Shown: piece by piece, positions 45,088 to 57,523 of the stretch
Position numbering within the stretch: position 1 is the stretch's first letter
How the letters are laid out: each line of letters starts with the position of its first letter
Assembly (NCBI GenBank): GCA_022559845.1
Contig: CM040126.1
Location: forward strand, 225,314,641 to 225,378,640
DNA length: 64,000 bases
From: Amorphophallus konjac
Taxonomy: Eukaryota > Streptophyta > Magnoliopsida > Alismatales > Araceae
Reading direction: 5' to 3'
Notes under the pieces: generated by a model
Told to the model about the DNA's origin: nothing
What the model saw: only the letters and a program-made list of their open reading frames with translations
Databases searched by the model: none
Program-made: the position numbers and the translations under genes

Positions 45088-47192
45088 TCATTTTACACCA
45101 ACAGGTACCCAAGGCATCTTGGGTCCTGAAATAACAGTGGCACCTGTAGCAGGTGTTCTAAATAATTTTTGTGCATGAAGGTCATCAAATCTCATCAAGT
45201 AGCAATTATTCATTGAATGACCTATTTGACCACAGTAATGGCATGATGCAGCAGATTTCAAATTCTTTTTATGAAAATTACTGTTGTCATGAAATTTATT
45301 AGCAGAGAGAAAATTCTGTTTACTAAAATCAGCCAGCCAACAATCAGCAGCTCTATGGCCTGGCTTCCCACATTCAAAGCATGAAGATTTTTTCTTTTTA
45401 TCAATTAAGTTATTCCTAGCAGAAGAATAGAAATCAGAGAATTTTACAGATTTAGAATTCAATCTATTTCCTGAGCTTGCCAGCCGTTCTTGACTATATG
45501 GCCATGCTTTCCACATTCAAAGCACTTAAGGTGCTTTCCCTTAGAACCAAAATTATTTCTTTCAAAAATATTTTTGTTAACTGAGAAATTAACAAATCCA
45601 GAACAAAATTTCTTTCCCTGATTATGCCAACATTCAGCAACAATGTGGCCCGATTTGCAGCAATGAAAATATTGAAGTTTTTTTTTATGAGTTGCATGAT
45701 TTTTAGCATGGAATAGTTTATCATGCACTCCAACAACAGACATGTCATCTATTTCCATTAGCCTACATTCACGCATGAGATGACCTATTTTATGACAATA
45801 AAAGCATTGAGGCCTTTTGGTTTGAACAGAAGAGGGTTTCTTCATATTAGAATTCCTAGCATGAATTCTATCAGATTTCAATTCATCATTCTTCATGATA
45901 AAACAATCAACCATCTCATGGGCAAACTTTCCACAGTAAAAGCATTCAATGTTCTTGACAATAGATTTATTGGCTTGAACTTTCTTAGCATGCTGATTGT
46001 TATCATTCTTTTTCAATATTTTCCTTTTCTGTTTTATTTTCTTATTTCCTTGAGCAGCATCTTGTTTAGGGGATGAAGTTGAAGTGCTAGCTATGTCTGA
46101 GCTACGCACAAAAGTTGTATAAAGTTTATTCCTCATTCCCTGCTTAACTTAAAAATTACTGCCTTTCTTCATGCATTTATCTGTGGATACAACATTCTGC
46201 TTCTCTTGATTAGCAGAATCAGACAGAGACTTATTTAAATCTAAAATCTCATTTTTAAGAGAAGAGATGAGCAGTTCAGAGTTTGTGATCTTTTCATTAA
46301 GCATAACATTGATGGTTTTGTAGATGTCTATCTCTTCGATTAATGTACTCACTCTCTCACATTCATTTTCAAATGAACTCTTCCCTTTTTCAAGCATTAA
46401 AAGCCTCTCAGAAATAGCAAAATTCAGCAATTTCAATTCTTCATTTTCTTGTTTTAGTTTTTCTTCTGTCTTTTCAATTTCCTTTTCATTGAGCAACATT
46501 TCTTCTTTTAATGAATCAATCAAGGTTTCTTTTAGGCTCAAATCAGATTCCATGCTATTACACAATTTTTTCAAAGATGAACAATCTTCACATGATCCTT
46601 CTTTATTTTTCAATTCTGATTTTAGATTTTCATTTTCAGCCTTCAGACTTGTGATTTCAGCATTTTTCTCTTTTCTTAATTTTCTCTTTTCTGATTTAAC
46701 TCTTTCATATTTATCCAGTAGATGCTCATGCATGGCAACTAAATCATCATAGCTAATATCCTCGGTCTCAGAGTTTACCTGGGATGGAGACTCATCTGAT
46801 TGATCACTCCGGTTGGCCATTAGGCAAACTCGTTCTTGCTTCTGATAAATGGCGGTTATCTTATCTATGATCTCCTTTCCTGAATGATATCCTGTAATGC
46901 ATGAAAACACTTCAGTGTTAACTGCGTCTCTCAGAATATTGAGAACTCTAGCATTCTCGCTATGCTTAATTCTGTCCTCTATAGACCATCTGGTCTCATT
47001 CTGAGGTAATTTATGTGGGCCTTTTGATACAAGATTCCATAGATTTGGATCAATGGAATTCATGTGAACACATAGCCCGCCTAACCAGTTACTGAAGTTT
47101 GACCCATCAAAAACCAGAAGACGAGCCATTAACAGATAACAAGCAAGTTCAACGCACACATCAAACGATAAGTAATGCACCACCAAAAGCAA
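45088..47192 (-). pseudogene. SG2 Gag-like protein: long coiled coil and six zinc knuckles
   Basis: Likely start at 47127-47129 (MARLLVFDGSNFSNWLGG), a UBN2-like copia Gag N terminus. A long Lys/Glu/Leu-rich coiled coil follows (about residues 130-340). A TAA at 46149-46151 interrupts the frame. Then come six CCHC knuckles: CFYCGKFAHEMVDC, CFYCHKIGHLMREC, YFHCCKSGHIVAEC (first Cys lost), CFECGKHGHIVKNG (last Cys lost, just before a one-base frameshift near 45470), CFECGKPGHRAADC and CHYCGQIGHSMNNC. The frame ends GPKMPWVPVGVK and TGA. That terminal motif matches the Gag end of SG1. One stop and one frameshift are the only lesions over 680 codons. Confidence 0.85.
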
Positions 47193-47241
47193 TATAGCAG
47201 GATCCTCTGCAGATCGCTGGATCTGGTAAGTCAGAGACCCT

Positions 47242-47253
47242 CTCTGATATCAA
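47242..47253 (-). other. Primer binding site of SG2
   Basis: TTGATATCAGAG on the minus strand beside the 5' LTR. It differs at one place from the initiator-Met consensus TGGTATCAGAG. Confidence 0.75.
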
Positions 47254-47254
47254 T

Positions 47255-49657
47255 TTATAGGTCAATATGATAGGTGCAGACAGATTCAAAGGGGGGTGAA
47301 TGAATCCCTCTTAAAAATTTGCTCCAAAAACTGAGTAGATAAAACTCAGATTAGATAACTATTACGGAAATAAAACTAATAGACTCGATTGACAGAACGA
47401 CCCATGGAATGACAAATTGTTGTCCTAAGAAGATGCTCGATAACAATTGTTCAAATAGCACATATGTAGTTGAATTGCAAACTGATCACGATCCACTCAA
47501 CATATATGCAATTAGATCACGATCCTAAGCAAGCATCTAGCGGAATCAAAAGAACAAACCAGCCACTGCACAGAAGATTTTTAAGTGGTTCAGTCCTCCA
47601 GACCTACATCCACCCCACACTCAAACCAGAGTGTGGATTCCGCTGCCAAACAGCTTGAAAATCGCTAGGCGACACAGCTTGCCTACAAACCGCTGATTCA
47701 CAGCTTCAACTGCCTGGCCTTATAGCTTCGTCGTCCTCTGGGCAATACAGCTTAGCCGTCAAGAGGAACCAATCCTCTGCTACCGCTGAGCGACACAGCT
47801 TGCTCTGCTGACTAACAGCTTGAAGAAAGATTTAAAAGAAAATAAAAGATAAGAAAACACAGCAACTGAAAGCTGTAAACTATATCAACACAGATGTGGC
47901 TCCCATGGAGCTGACTGGATTAGATTTGATCAAGATTCCAGTAGGGACAGATCTTCTGATGAAACTTCTCTTCTTCTCCTCGAACTCTCTATCTCTCTTT
48001 CTATCCTTCTTTCTCTTCTGCTGCCTCTCTTTCCTCTCTCGAGCTCTCGAACTCTCTTCTTTCTCTTCTGCTCTCTCTTTCTTATTCTTCTACTGGCTCT
48101 CTTACTCTTCTCTGTGGCTGCGCTCAGATGTCTTCTGTTCAGCGTTACTCCCTTTGCGCAGAAGAAAGATCTTATATAAGGCTTCAGTCTGGGGCCCACT
48201 AGCTCACACCCTAGGCGTGTGGAGAGAACATTCCCGCCAGGAAGCTTCAGGAATCTTTCAGCCATGTGTCAGAATCTGCATCGTTTAGCTATCCACGTGG
48301 CAGCTTCTTAAAATAATGATCAGCCTTGGATCAAGTGCCATTTGATTGTTCTGCTTATATCGCGTGCTCCTGTTCTTCTGATCCTCGTAAGTAAGGTACT
48401 CAGGTGCACATAAGATGCTCGAAACATGGTTTTCCTCAATTGATCACTTACGTGCTTAAGTTCCATATAAATGCATGCACCGACTTAGTTGGTTGTTCCT
48501 GGTCGTGCTGGCAAAGGCATTACACCGACTTACTAGAGTAGTCGTGCTGGCAAAGACGTTGCATTGACTTGCTCGTGCTGAGAAGGGATGCTTCGACTTT
48601 GAAGCTCAACCATATGAAAATCTGTTCACACAGCAGTCAAATGCATAGACTTAATATGGCGTACAAGCTAGTGTGCACGAGCTCAGTAGGTGTTATTCAA
48701 GAGAGTATGCACAGACATAACCTGAATGCAGAGTTAAGAAATGCACAAACTACACACACACACACATGCACAGACTCAGTGTTTACATGCAAGCATATGC
48801 ACAGACTTGATTCCAGTACATGGCCAACAGATGCACTGACTATGAATACGCAGAGTACAAACATTGCACAGACCTAATCGAGCGAGAGATGAAAGTTGCA
48901 CCGACTTAGCTATGCACATGCACAGACCTCATGCGCTATGCAACATAAAGTGCCCAGAGTTATCTTGCACAGACTCTACATGTGCATCAATAAAAGTTGC
49001 ACCGACTACAATCCTGCACTGACCTAGATATGAACTGACATCAACATGCACCGAGGTCGTATGACAGAACTTGCACCGACTATGTGCAAGCGTGCAGTAG
49101 CAAGAAGTGCACCGACCTTTAATTGCCTAAGACAAGACTTGCACCGACCGTGTATGTGCAGGATGGCCTATACCTTATATGCATGTGAATAGTGATATGC
49201 TCGGACCTCAACCATGCACATAGCTATATGCACAGACTCGAATGTGCACTGACTTGTGTGCAAAATGCTCACATATGCACTGACCTTGACAGTATTCTCA
49301 CCATATGCACAAACCTATATCCAGGTGACGCAGACTTGAACATGTATGCACAGACCTTGTCTAAGATGGCTATCATGAATGCACAGACCTTGTCTAAGCT
49401 GGCTATCGTGAAGTGCACAGACCTTGAATGCATGCTGTCTATACTAGCATTGACCTTGATATGTTCGATGAAATGCCATGCACCCTTACTAGCATTGACC
49501 TTGATCTGTTCGATGAAATGCCATGCACCCTGATGAAGTTGTACGCAATATAACATGCAAAAATCAGATGCTCATTCAATCATGCTCATTCAGTCTTTCA
49601 TACAAACACAATGTGACTTATAGTGTTTGCTATCATGAAAACCACAGGGGCACAACA
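47255..49657 (-). repeat. 5' LTR of SG2
   Basis: Pairs with 39950-42306. The plus-strand left terminus is TT in place of TG. A TTATATAA box lies at 48172-48179. It is longer by 46 bp, explained by a tandem duplication of about 45 bp (49440-49530). It carries the same TGCACNGAC array at 48474-49525. Confidence 0.92.
48474..49525 (-). repeat. TGCACNGAC motif array in SG2 5' LTR U3
   Basis: About 30 copies matching those of the 3' LTR. A few positions differ between copies (for example TGCATAAAC versus TGCACAGAC near 48797). Confidence 0.85.
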
Positions 49658-51690
49658 GATCTCAAATGGGCCAACAAACCTTGGGCTTAACTTGTCTCGA
49701 ATTCCAAATCTTCTAATTCCTCTTGATGGTGACACTTTCAAAAATACATGGTCTCCAATCTGAAATTCTAGCTCCCTTCTTCTGTTATCTGCGTAGCTCT
49801 TTTGTCTAGACTGTGCGACCTTCAAACGTTCTCTGATAACTTGGATATTCTTTGACGATTCTAAGATAAGATATGGCCCAAGCCATTGTTTCTCACCAAT
49901 TTCTTCCCAATAAAGAGGGGATCTACAACTCCTGCCATACCAGGCCTCAAATGGTGCCATCTGAATGCTGGATTGGTAACTATTATTGTATGCAAATTCA
50001 ATCAAAGGTAAATGTTCATGCCAACCGCCTCCAAAATCAATTATACATGCTCTCAACATGTCTTCAACAATCTGGTTTGCTCTCTCAGTCTGCCCGTCAG
50101 TCTGAGGGTGAAAAGCGGTACTAAAGTTCAAACGAGTGCCTAATGATGCTTGCAGTCCTTTCCAAAAGTGAGATGTAAACCTGTGGTCTCTGTCAGATAT
50201 GATAGACACAGACACTCCATGCAATCTTATTATTTCCTTTACATACAGGGCAGCCAAAATATCCACGGTCCATTTTGACTTAATGGGCAAGAAGTGAGCG
50301 GACTTTGTCAGACGGTCAATGATCTCCCAAATTTCATCAAGGCCTCCTCGTTTCGGGGTAAACCCATAATAAATTCCATACCGACACTTTCCCACTTCCA
50401 CTGTGGTATTTCGAGAGGCTTTAACTTCTCAACAGGTCTGAAATGCTCTGCTTTAACTTGTTGACATACTAAACACCTGCTCACAAAATCGGCCACTTAT
50501 CTCTTCATGTTCGGTCACCAGAAAGTCCTCTTCAAATCTCTGTACATCTTTGTAGCGCCTGGGTGTATAGTATACTTAGATCTGTGCACTTCTTCAAGAA
50601 TCTTCTTCTTTATTTCTATGGAATCAGGGACACATGTTCTCCCTCGAAGCAACAATCTCCCATCATTAGCTAATAAAAAATCTGGTCGATTAGCCATCTG
50701 TTCTTTAATTTCAACAAGCACTGGGTCATTATCTTGCAACTGCTTAATTTCTGCTAGCAATTCTGAACGAAGCTGGACATGAGCCACCAAGATTCGATCT
50801 TCCCTTTCTGTAATATCTAAACTGGCAAACTGTTCTAACAACTTCCACTCTTGAATCATCAAACTGGCTAGCCTAGCTGTCGGCTTCCTGCTTGAAGCAT
50901 CTGCTACAACATTCCCTTTTCCTGGATGATATTCAATGGAGAAGTCGAAATCCTTTAAGTACTCTAACCACCTTCTCTGTCTCATATTTAGCTCCTTTTG
51001 AGAAAATAGATATTTTAAGCTCTTATGGTCTGAGTACACGGTGAAAGTTTCTCCATAAGATAATGCCTCTATATCTTAAGAGCAAACACAACTGTTGCTA
51101 ACTCCAGATCATGCACAGGGTAATTCTCTTCATGTTTTCTCAACTGCCTGGAGGAATAAGCTATCACTCTCTCTCCTTGCATCGGTATAAACTTAAAAAC
51201 CTCCTTCACCTAAGGGTAAGGCCAAAACTGGGGCAGTGGTCAAGCACTCCTTCAAGGTCTGAAAACTCCTTTCACAATCATCCGTCCATTCAAAACGATT
51301 CTCCTTACGAGTTAACCTCGTCAAAGGCACTGCAATCTTGGAAAAATCCTTGATGAACCTTCGATAATAGCCTGCCAAGCCTAAGAAGCTTATGATCTCA
51401 GTTACATTCACAGGTCTTTCCCAATTACGTACAGCCTCAACTTTAGAAGGGTCTACTGCGATTCCCTCTTTAGAAATGATGTGGCCTAGAAAAGATACCT
51501 CTTGTAACCAGAACTCACATTTACTAAACTTGGCGTATAGATGATGCTCTTTTAATATTTGTAATGCCATTCTCAAGTGCTGTTCATGCTCCTCCTTGCT
51601 CCTTGAATATATCAGAATATCATCAATAAATACAACGACCCATTGATCCAAGTAGGCCCGAAACACACTATTCATTAGCTGCAGGAACAT
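49658..51690 (-). pseudogene. B reverse transcriptase C-part, RNase H and integrase
   Basis: From 51690 leftward: [15 protein letters not shown] (RT active site), [18 protein letters not shown], then RNase H. Directly after VYTDA about a dozen codons are deleted, removing part of the catalytic segment. From 51039: [16 protein letters not shown], the integrase zinc region ([21 protein letters not shown]) with stops near 50515 and 50497, then the D,D,E core (EIIDRLTKSAHF, IISDRDHRF, TERANQIVE). A frameshift lies near 50365. It ends at GPFEI, where SG2 is inserted. Confidence 0.87.
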
Positions 51691-53677
51691 TTGTTAGTCC
51701 AAACGGCATCATCATAAATTCAAAATGCCCGTACCTGCTACGGAATGCCGTCTTAAAAATATCTTCATCTTTTATCCTCAACTGATGATACCCAGATCTG
51801 GGATCGATCTTTGAGAAATACTGGGCTCCTGATATCTGATCAAGTAATTCATCGATCCTTGGTAATGGGTACTTGTTCTTCATGGCGAGTTGATTCAACT
51901 GACGATAATCGATACACAGCCTCAAGGAACCAGCTTTCTTCCTTACAAAAAGAACAGGAGCATCCCACGGGGAAGTACTCGGACGAATGAACCCTCTTTC
52001 TAGCAAATCTAACAACTGCACCTTCAGTTCTCTTAACTCAGCAGGGGACATACGATAGGGAGTTCTCGAAACAGGCGAGGCACCAGGAATCATATCAATA
52101 GAGAAAACTACCTCCCTTTCAGGGGGAAGACCTGGCAATTCATCTGGAAATACCTCCGGAAAATCTTGAATAACAGGGATATCCTTTAGCTCCACTTCCT
52201 TCTTATCAGTTAAAGTAATCAAAGCCAAGAATGCTGGCCACCCTTTTTTTAACAACTTAACTGCCCGAAGTGCCGAAATGAGTGGCATGGACTTGGATAG
52301 CCTAGAGCCAGAGAAAGAAAGCTCTGGACATCCAGGGAAAGACACTACTCCTGACTTACAATGAACACTAGCACCATGCTTAGATAACCAATCAGCCCCT
52401 AAGATTACATCATAATCTTTCATCTTCATGCATACTAGATCAGCAGATAAATTACAACCATTGATCAAAACTTCACTAGAAGGATAATAGTATTTAATCT
52501 CGGATCCCGAACCAATAGGGGTGGATATCGTAAGGTGAGAATCCAATAACACCAGTTCCACAGATAAAGTCTTAGCAAATTTCAGAGATATAAAAGAATG
52601 AGTGGCTCCAGTGTCGAAAAGTACGAATGCTGGCTTGGAAAGAATAGTAAGAGTACCTTCGATAATACCTCCTTCCTCGGTAGTCTGGTTCTCGGTCTCT
52701 GCCTCCTGGAGGGCTTGGAGCCTGCCTTGCCGCTTGTAACTTCCTTGCAACTTATCAGATGCTGCCGGTTCATTAATAATGAGACATTCTGGAATTCGGT
52801 GGTCCCCGCTACCACACCTTAAGCAAGCACCTAACTTGTGCCAACATTCTTCCATCTTGTGACCTGGACGGTCACAGTACTTGCAAACCGCCTTAGTCGG
52901 CATAACTGGTCCAACCTTCTTCTCGCCTTCCTTGGGTTTCTTGTTTTTCGAAAAACTCGGCCCACCATTGGGCCTCTTCTGACCATTACCGGGTCTGAAG
53001 TTCTCGGAACTGGTAGTCTGTTCCTTCTTCTTATCCCGACCTCTGATCCGATCAGTCATTTCCATCGTATCCTCCAAAACTTGTGCTTTCCTTACAATCT
53101 CAGCATAGATATGGATTTCCAAGGGTGCCAATTGATTGATGTACTGAAGCTTCAAACCACTCAAAAATCTTTTAGCCTTCATTTTCTCAGTGGACACCAA
53201 GTGTGGGGCATAGTTACACAATCTGGAAAACTGGGCTTCATATTCTACAACCGACAAGTTTCTTTGTTTCAAAGCAGCAAACTCGGTCGCTTTCTTCTCC
53301 TGCACCCGATCTGAGAAGTACTTACTATTGAAAAACTCCTTGAACTCGTCCCACGTGGCACACCTATTCCCAAGTGTGGCTTCCACGGCTTCCCACCAAG
53401 CACGAGCATCGCGTTCTAATTGGAAAGTCGCTAGCAAGACGTGATCCTGATCTCCACATTGCATAACCCTGAAGATTCTCTCCATCTCCTTCAGCCAATT
53501 CTCAACCTTATCCGGATCCGAAGATCCACTGAAACGCGGGGGATTCATGCCTTGAAAGTTTCGATGTAGATTGCCTGCTCCTTGCTGTCCGCCGCCTTGG
53601 GAAACTTACTGTAAGGCCTGGGTCAGGCCCTGCACTGTACGTTGCATGTCTCGCCATTGAGCGCGTTCTGCCGCCAT
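51668..53677 (-). pseudogene. B gag, protease and reverse transcriptase N-part
   Basis: ATG at 53675-53677, then an in-frame TAA near 53607. From 53548 it is open: [18 protein letters not shown] (Gag core), two knuckles ([14 protein letters not shown] and [14 protein letters not shown]), protease [11 protein letters not shown] and RT up to [11 protein letters not shown]. There an 11-bp deletion between GCAGC repeats shifts the frame (about 51680) before the LMNSVF motif. The domain order is identical to element A. Confidence 0.88.
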
Positions 53678-53829
53678 CACGGAAAATTCCTACAACATAA
53701 AAGAAGTAATTAAGAACGTTCTATTGGATCTATCTTCTTATAGCTAGTTAATTAATTAACTAATCTTAGCCCAAGTCTCTACCCAACTCACTGGGTCGGA
53801 TTCTGACTTTACTAATGTTAAAGGTTCTG
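53678..53829 (-). other. 5' leader of B, Gag-proximal part
   Basis: AT-rich and comparable in position to the A leader (shared ACCCAA.TCACTG-type block). The homologous leader of A is only 150 bp long and runs straight to the primer site. Confidence 0.55.
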
Positions 53830-55620
53830 ACGAGGATCATAAGCAGCATGGACATTTATCAAGTTATGTTTTTGAGTGTTTTATTTTATAGGTCACGTTC
53901 GTAAGCTTAGGTGTGCTTTGAAGATGTGTCACCATTATGTTAGTGTCACCATTATGTTAGTGTCTTAAGTCTTCCCACATAAGTTATAAAGAGTTGTTAG
54001 GTGATGTTTGGTCATAAATGTCAAATGTTAGGTGTTGAAGTTTTTGATACGTTGTCTGTGTGAGGAGTCTATATAAGTGTCTATAATCACATGTTAAGAA
54101 AGAAGGAAGTTGTAATGAGCTATTTTGGAAAGTGATTCCATGTGAGGTGAGACTCCTCCTTGTTTGTTCTTCTCCGAGAAGGAGATGCCTATGGGTGAGA
54201 AGCCCCGGGGTGAGATGCCCCTCATATCCCACATCCACCGAGCATAGCCTCTCTATCCACCTCCCCCCATCATTCCAGACCACCACGCGCAGCACCTTCC
54301 CCACCCTACACCACACTGCCCACCACCTCCCTTGTTTTTTCCCTTGGGCAACTCCCCCTCTATCTCCCCTGACATGCCCATATGCGCAGCCCCACTAGCT
54401 TCACCCCTTTATCATCATGCAGCCCAGCCCCCACCACCAACATCTCTGCCCCATGGCCCCATCACCCTACCTTTGAACTCACTCACCTCTTTCTCACGTG
54501 AAGGTTTTTTGAAGTTTAGCCAAATTCCCAGCGTGCGACATTCTCAAGAGGCTGATGCGTCTTCAGAAGATAGGTGCGCCATGCTCTCCCAGCACCCTCA
54601 CAAGTGCAGCAGGTGGTGCTTTCATGCCATGTGGTTGGGGACAGCTAGCAAAAGAAAGGGGAATCCCTCTCATTTCAGCTCCCTCTCTCACTAAAAGAGT
54701 GGGTCTAAGGACCCTACCATCCACCACCACCCATCTCATCTCCCCCCCCCCCTTCTTGTCATCGACCCAGCCCCACCCTCCCTGGCCACAACCTCATTCT
54801 CCCGACACCCTCCAACCCACCCTGCCTCTTGCAACAACTCTCCCTAGTAGCCAGCATGCCCCTGGCCGCAACCCCACTTCGCCATGGCCACAACTCTCCC
54901 TAGTAGCCAGCAGGCCCCTGACCGCAACCCCACTTTGCCATGGCCACCATTCACGTCCGCCGCAGCCAACCATCCCACTTGCCTTCCTCCCTGTTCTCCC
55001 TCACGTTCCCCCCCTCCTGTGTTTACTCTTTCTGTAATTGTATAAAAAAAAGTGAACTAAAGAAGCTCCCCACTCCCACCACATTCTCTCCCTCTCCTTC
55101 TCGTTTTATCTATCCCAATCTGTTTTCTCACCCTTCTCATAATTTCTTTGATTATAGCTGTAACAGAAAAAAAAAACAAAAGAGAAAGGCACAACCCCTC
55201 CACTGTTATCTTTCTCTCTCTCTCACTCTATCATTTTATCACTTCTCCTCTCCCTCCCTCTCATTCTCTAGTTAGTCACAGTAGAAGACCAATAAAAAAA
55301 ATAAATGAGAAGTCTCTCTCGATGTGTTCTTTTGAGAGTGGAATAAAAAAAAGCGTCCTACCTCTCTCTCTCTTGAAATTCATAAAAAAAAGAGTTGATG
55401 TGTGTTTTTTTTGAAAAAAGGAGAAGTTAATTTCCAAATATATATATAATAAATAAAAAAATGAAAATAAAAAAAATAAAGAGAGAAAATATTTCTTAAA
55501 AAAAAGGAGATGGTTAAAAGAATAGAGAGGTAGCCTATTTTGTGAAATAAAAAAGTTCAAAAAATAGGAAAATGGATAATGAGGTGAGAAAAGAATAAAA
55601 TCACACGATTCAGGATTTTT
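53830..55620. other. Unassigned 1.8-kb block in B's leader
   Basis: Absent from the A leader. It contains an 18-bp tandem duplication (53928-53965), a plus-strand TATATAAG near 54070, short hairpins (GAGG/CCTC near 54145, TTCTCC/GGAGAA near 54168, GGGG/CCCC near 54210), a long C- and CT-rich stretch (54280-55280) and an A-rich end (55400-55560). Plus-strand ORFs are proline/serine-rich and low-complexity, and I do not call them genes. The layout (TATA, short hairpins, CT-rich leader) resembles 60650-61270. An inserted LTR-type element or captured promoter is possible. Confidence 0.5.
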
Positions 55621-55675
55621 GTCCCGCATCCGGTTCTATAACACTGCTTGCAACCTAGGGTCCAAAGAAAACCTA

Positions 55676-55688
55676 GGCTCTGATACCA
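55676..55688 (-). other. Primer binding site of B
   Basis: TGGTATCAGAGCC on the minus strand, identical to that of A, seven bases inside the 5' LTR. Confidence 0.9.
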
Positions 55689-56699
55689 CAAAAACGGTCA
55701 CGCCCCGACGCGAAAAATCGGAACGTAGCAGTTTATATCAATCATGTCAATCAGAGCATACATTGCCACAAGAGACTAACCATCAGGCTAATAACAAAGA
55801 AACAATTAACCCAACTTTATTAATAATCAAAATAGAAATTATTCAATTACACCCGACTCCTTGTGGACTTCTATCTCATAAATGGAAAATACATGAACTC
55901 TAGATAACAACTAATCCAAACTTGACTCGAACATAAACTCTAAATGGTTCGCTCCTGGAATCACTCATTCCCGTCCCCATCAGAACGCACGTCCTCATCC
56001 GAGCTACCTGAAAAGGATTGGAAAGTAGGGGTGAGCAAAGCTCAGTAGGATTTTATATCTCTATCATCAGACATAGTTAAAATGATTAACCATTCAATTA
56101 TAAATAATGCTTGCAACAGAACAATGATAAACGATGGCAAGAGATAGATAGGAAAAGAATACGAATATGAAATTTCAAGTGATAACTAGAGACAAGTATA
56201 GCATGAACTTTCATGAAAATTGCACGAAAATGACAAAATGGAATTGGCCATATCAAGCACGCATATCAGGTCACACGGAAATTTCAAGTAATTGAGTAAA
56301 AGTGGAGATGTCATAGACCAATCACGCTAGTCATGCACTTCGGTACAATATCACACCTTGTCATTACAAACTCCCTGGGGCACAAGTACTTTCGGGCACT
56401 CCTCCCAGGACCAGATTGGGCCCTTTATGATGCGTTGGCATTGAAGGTTTGGATCAATGATCCTAGTCTAGACATTCATCACATTAAATGGCCAAGAATT
56501 CCAAGGTTTAAGCTCACGAACTTACTTCTAAGATTAAGAGAAATTCCAACAAAATTGGAATGACATCAAGTAGAAAGACTATGAGTCTTTAGGTAACAAG
56601 GATATAACAAGGATCACGCATGATCTCACAGGTCAAGGCCAACCTTGATAACTGCTTCAAGATGATAAAACAATAAAAACCTTAATAATATCTTATCTG

Positions 56700-57523
56700 T
56701 AACGGTCTATAACAGGGCCGTTACAGGAACGTGACGGTCGTACACATGGCCGTTACGATGATGTGACGGTCCAATCTTGGGCCGTTATAGGACACAGACT
56801 AGTTTAATTTGAGCTGGTCCTAAAACACGATTTAAACCACGTTCATGGGTTCATGTCTTTAGGGTACAACTTGCCCGACGTCCTGGTGAGAATCCCAGGC
56901 TCACGGGGTCTTACGGAGGTCTCATAATAGTGGTCCTAGTCTGACGGAAGGAATATCCGGCGGAGAGTCCCATCTATTACAAGAATTGAGGAAAATAAAC
57001 ACGGAAACCAAGACGGTGCAGTCAGTCAATCCCACCGGAGTGGCATGACTGTCAAACAATAATGCTAAGATCAAATATATATCTTACATAAATTAAAATT
57101 TTTACAAGTGTTAACTAAGGGTTTTTATCAAATTCTTCATGATCATTCAACTTAGGATTTTCTAAACATCTTTTATGTAGAACAATGAAAAAGTAATGTT
57201 TATGATCATAATACAATATTAACATCACGTTCTACCTTGTTTATAGATCAAGATATCTTACTAACATAGCAAGTTTCTGGTTTTAAGAACGCATACATAA
57301 TAGTTTAAAAATACTGTCAGGAGAACGTGACGGTCTAAAGAAGGGGCGTTACAAGTATGTAACGGTCTATAGTAGGTGTGTTACGTACCAGAAAATAAAT
57401 AGATTAAAGGTTCAAAATTTTAAAACACAGGGGCACGTGACGGTCTGTCGTGGGGCCGTCAGGCTCAGGTGACGGTCAATCGAGCGGCCGTCAGGCTGTA
57501 ACGGCTTCTGAAAGATGCGTCAC
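56700..57523. repeat. Dyad array in B right LTR
   Basis: Eight dyads with ACGG starting at 56702, 56734, 56766 / 57330, 57362 / 57440, 57472, 57501. Spacings inside clusters are 32, 32 / 32 / 32, 29 bp. Typical arms are TAACGG/CCGTTA and GACGG/CCGTC. Confidence 0.82.
56863..56942 (-). other. LTR module shared with A and T1 (copy in B right LTR)
   Basis: GGTACAACTTGCCC, GAATCCCAGGCTCACGG, CTTACGGAGGTC, CTAGTC. The corresponding stretch is deleted from B's left LTR. Confidence 0.75.

Larger units (their letters stand above)
39950..49657 (-). mobile_element. Second gag-only Sirevirus-like element SG2, minus strand
   Basis: 9.7 kb with LTRs of 2357 and 2403 bp, TSD GATCT, polypurine tract and a one-mismatch initiator-Met primer site. 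The only coding is a Gag-like frame (45088-47192). The 2.8 kb between Gag and the 3' LTR encodes nothing recognisable. Its architecture parallels SG1, but the LTR sequence and Gag are clearly different, so it is a separate family. Confidence 0.87.

Noticed and set aside
54132..55037. Overlapping Pro/Ser-rich ORFs as a possible host gene
   Set aside because: Low-complexity CT-rich DNA is open in several frames, with no recognisable domain.
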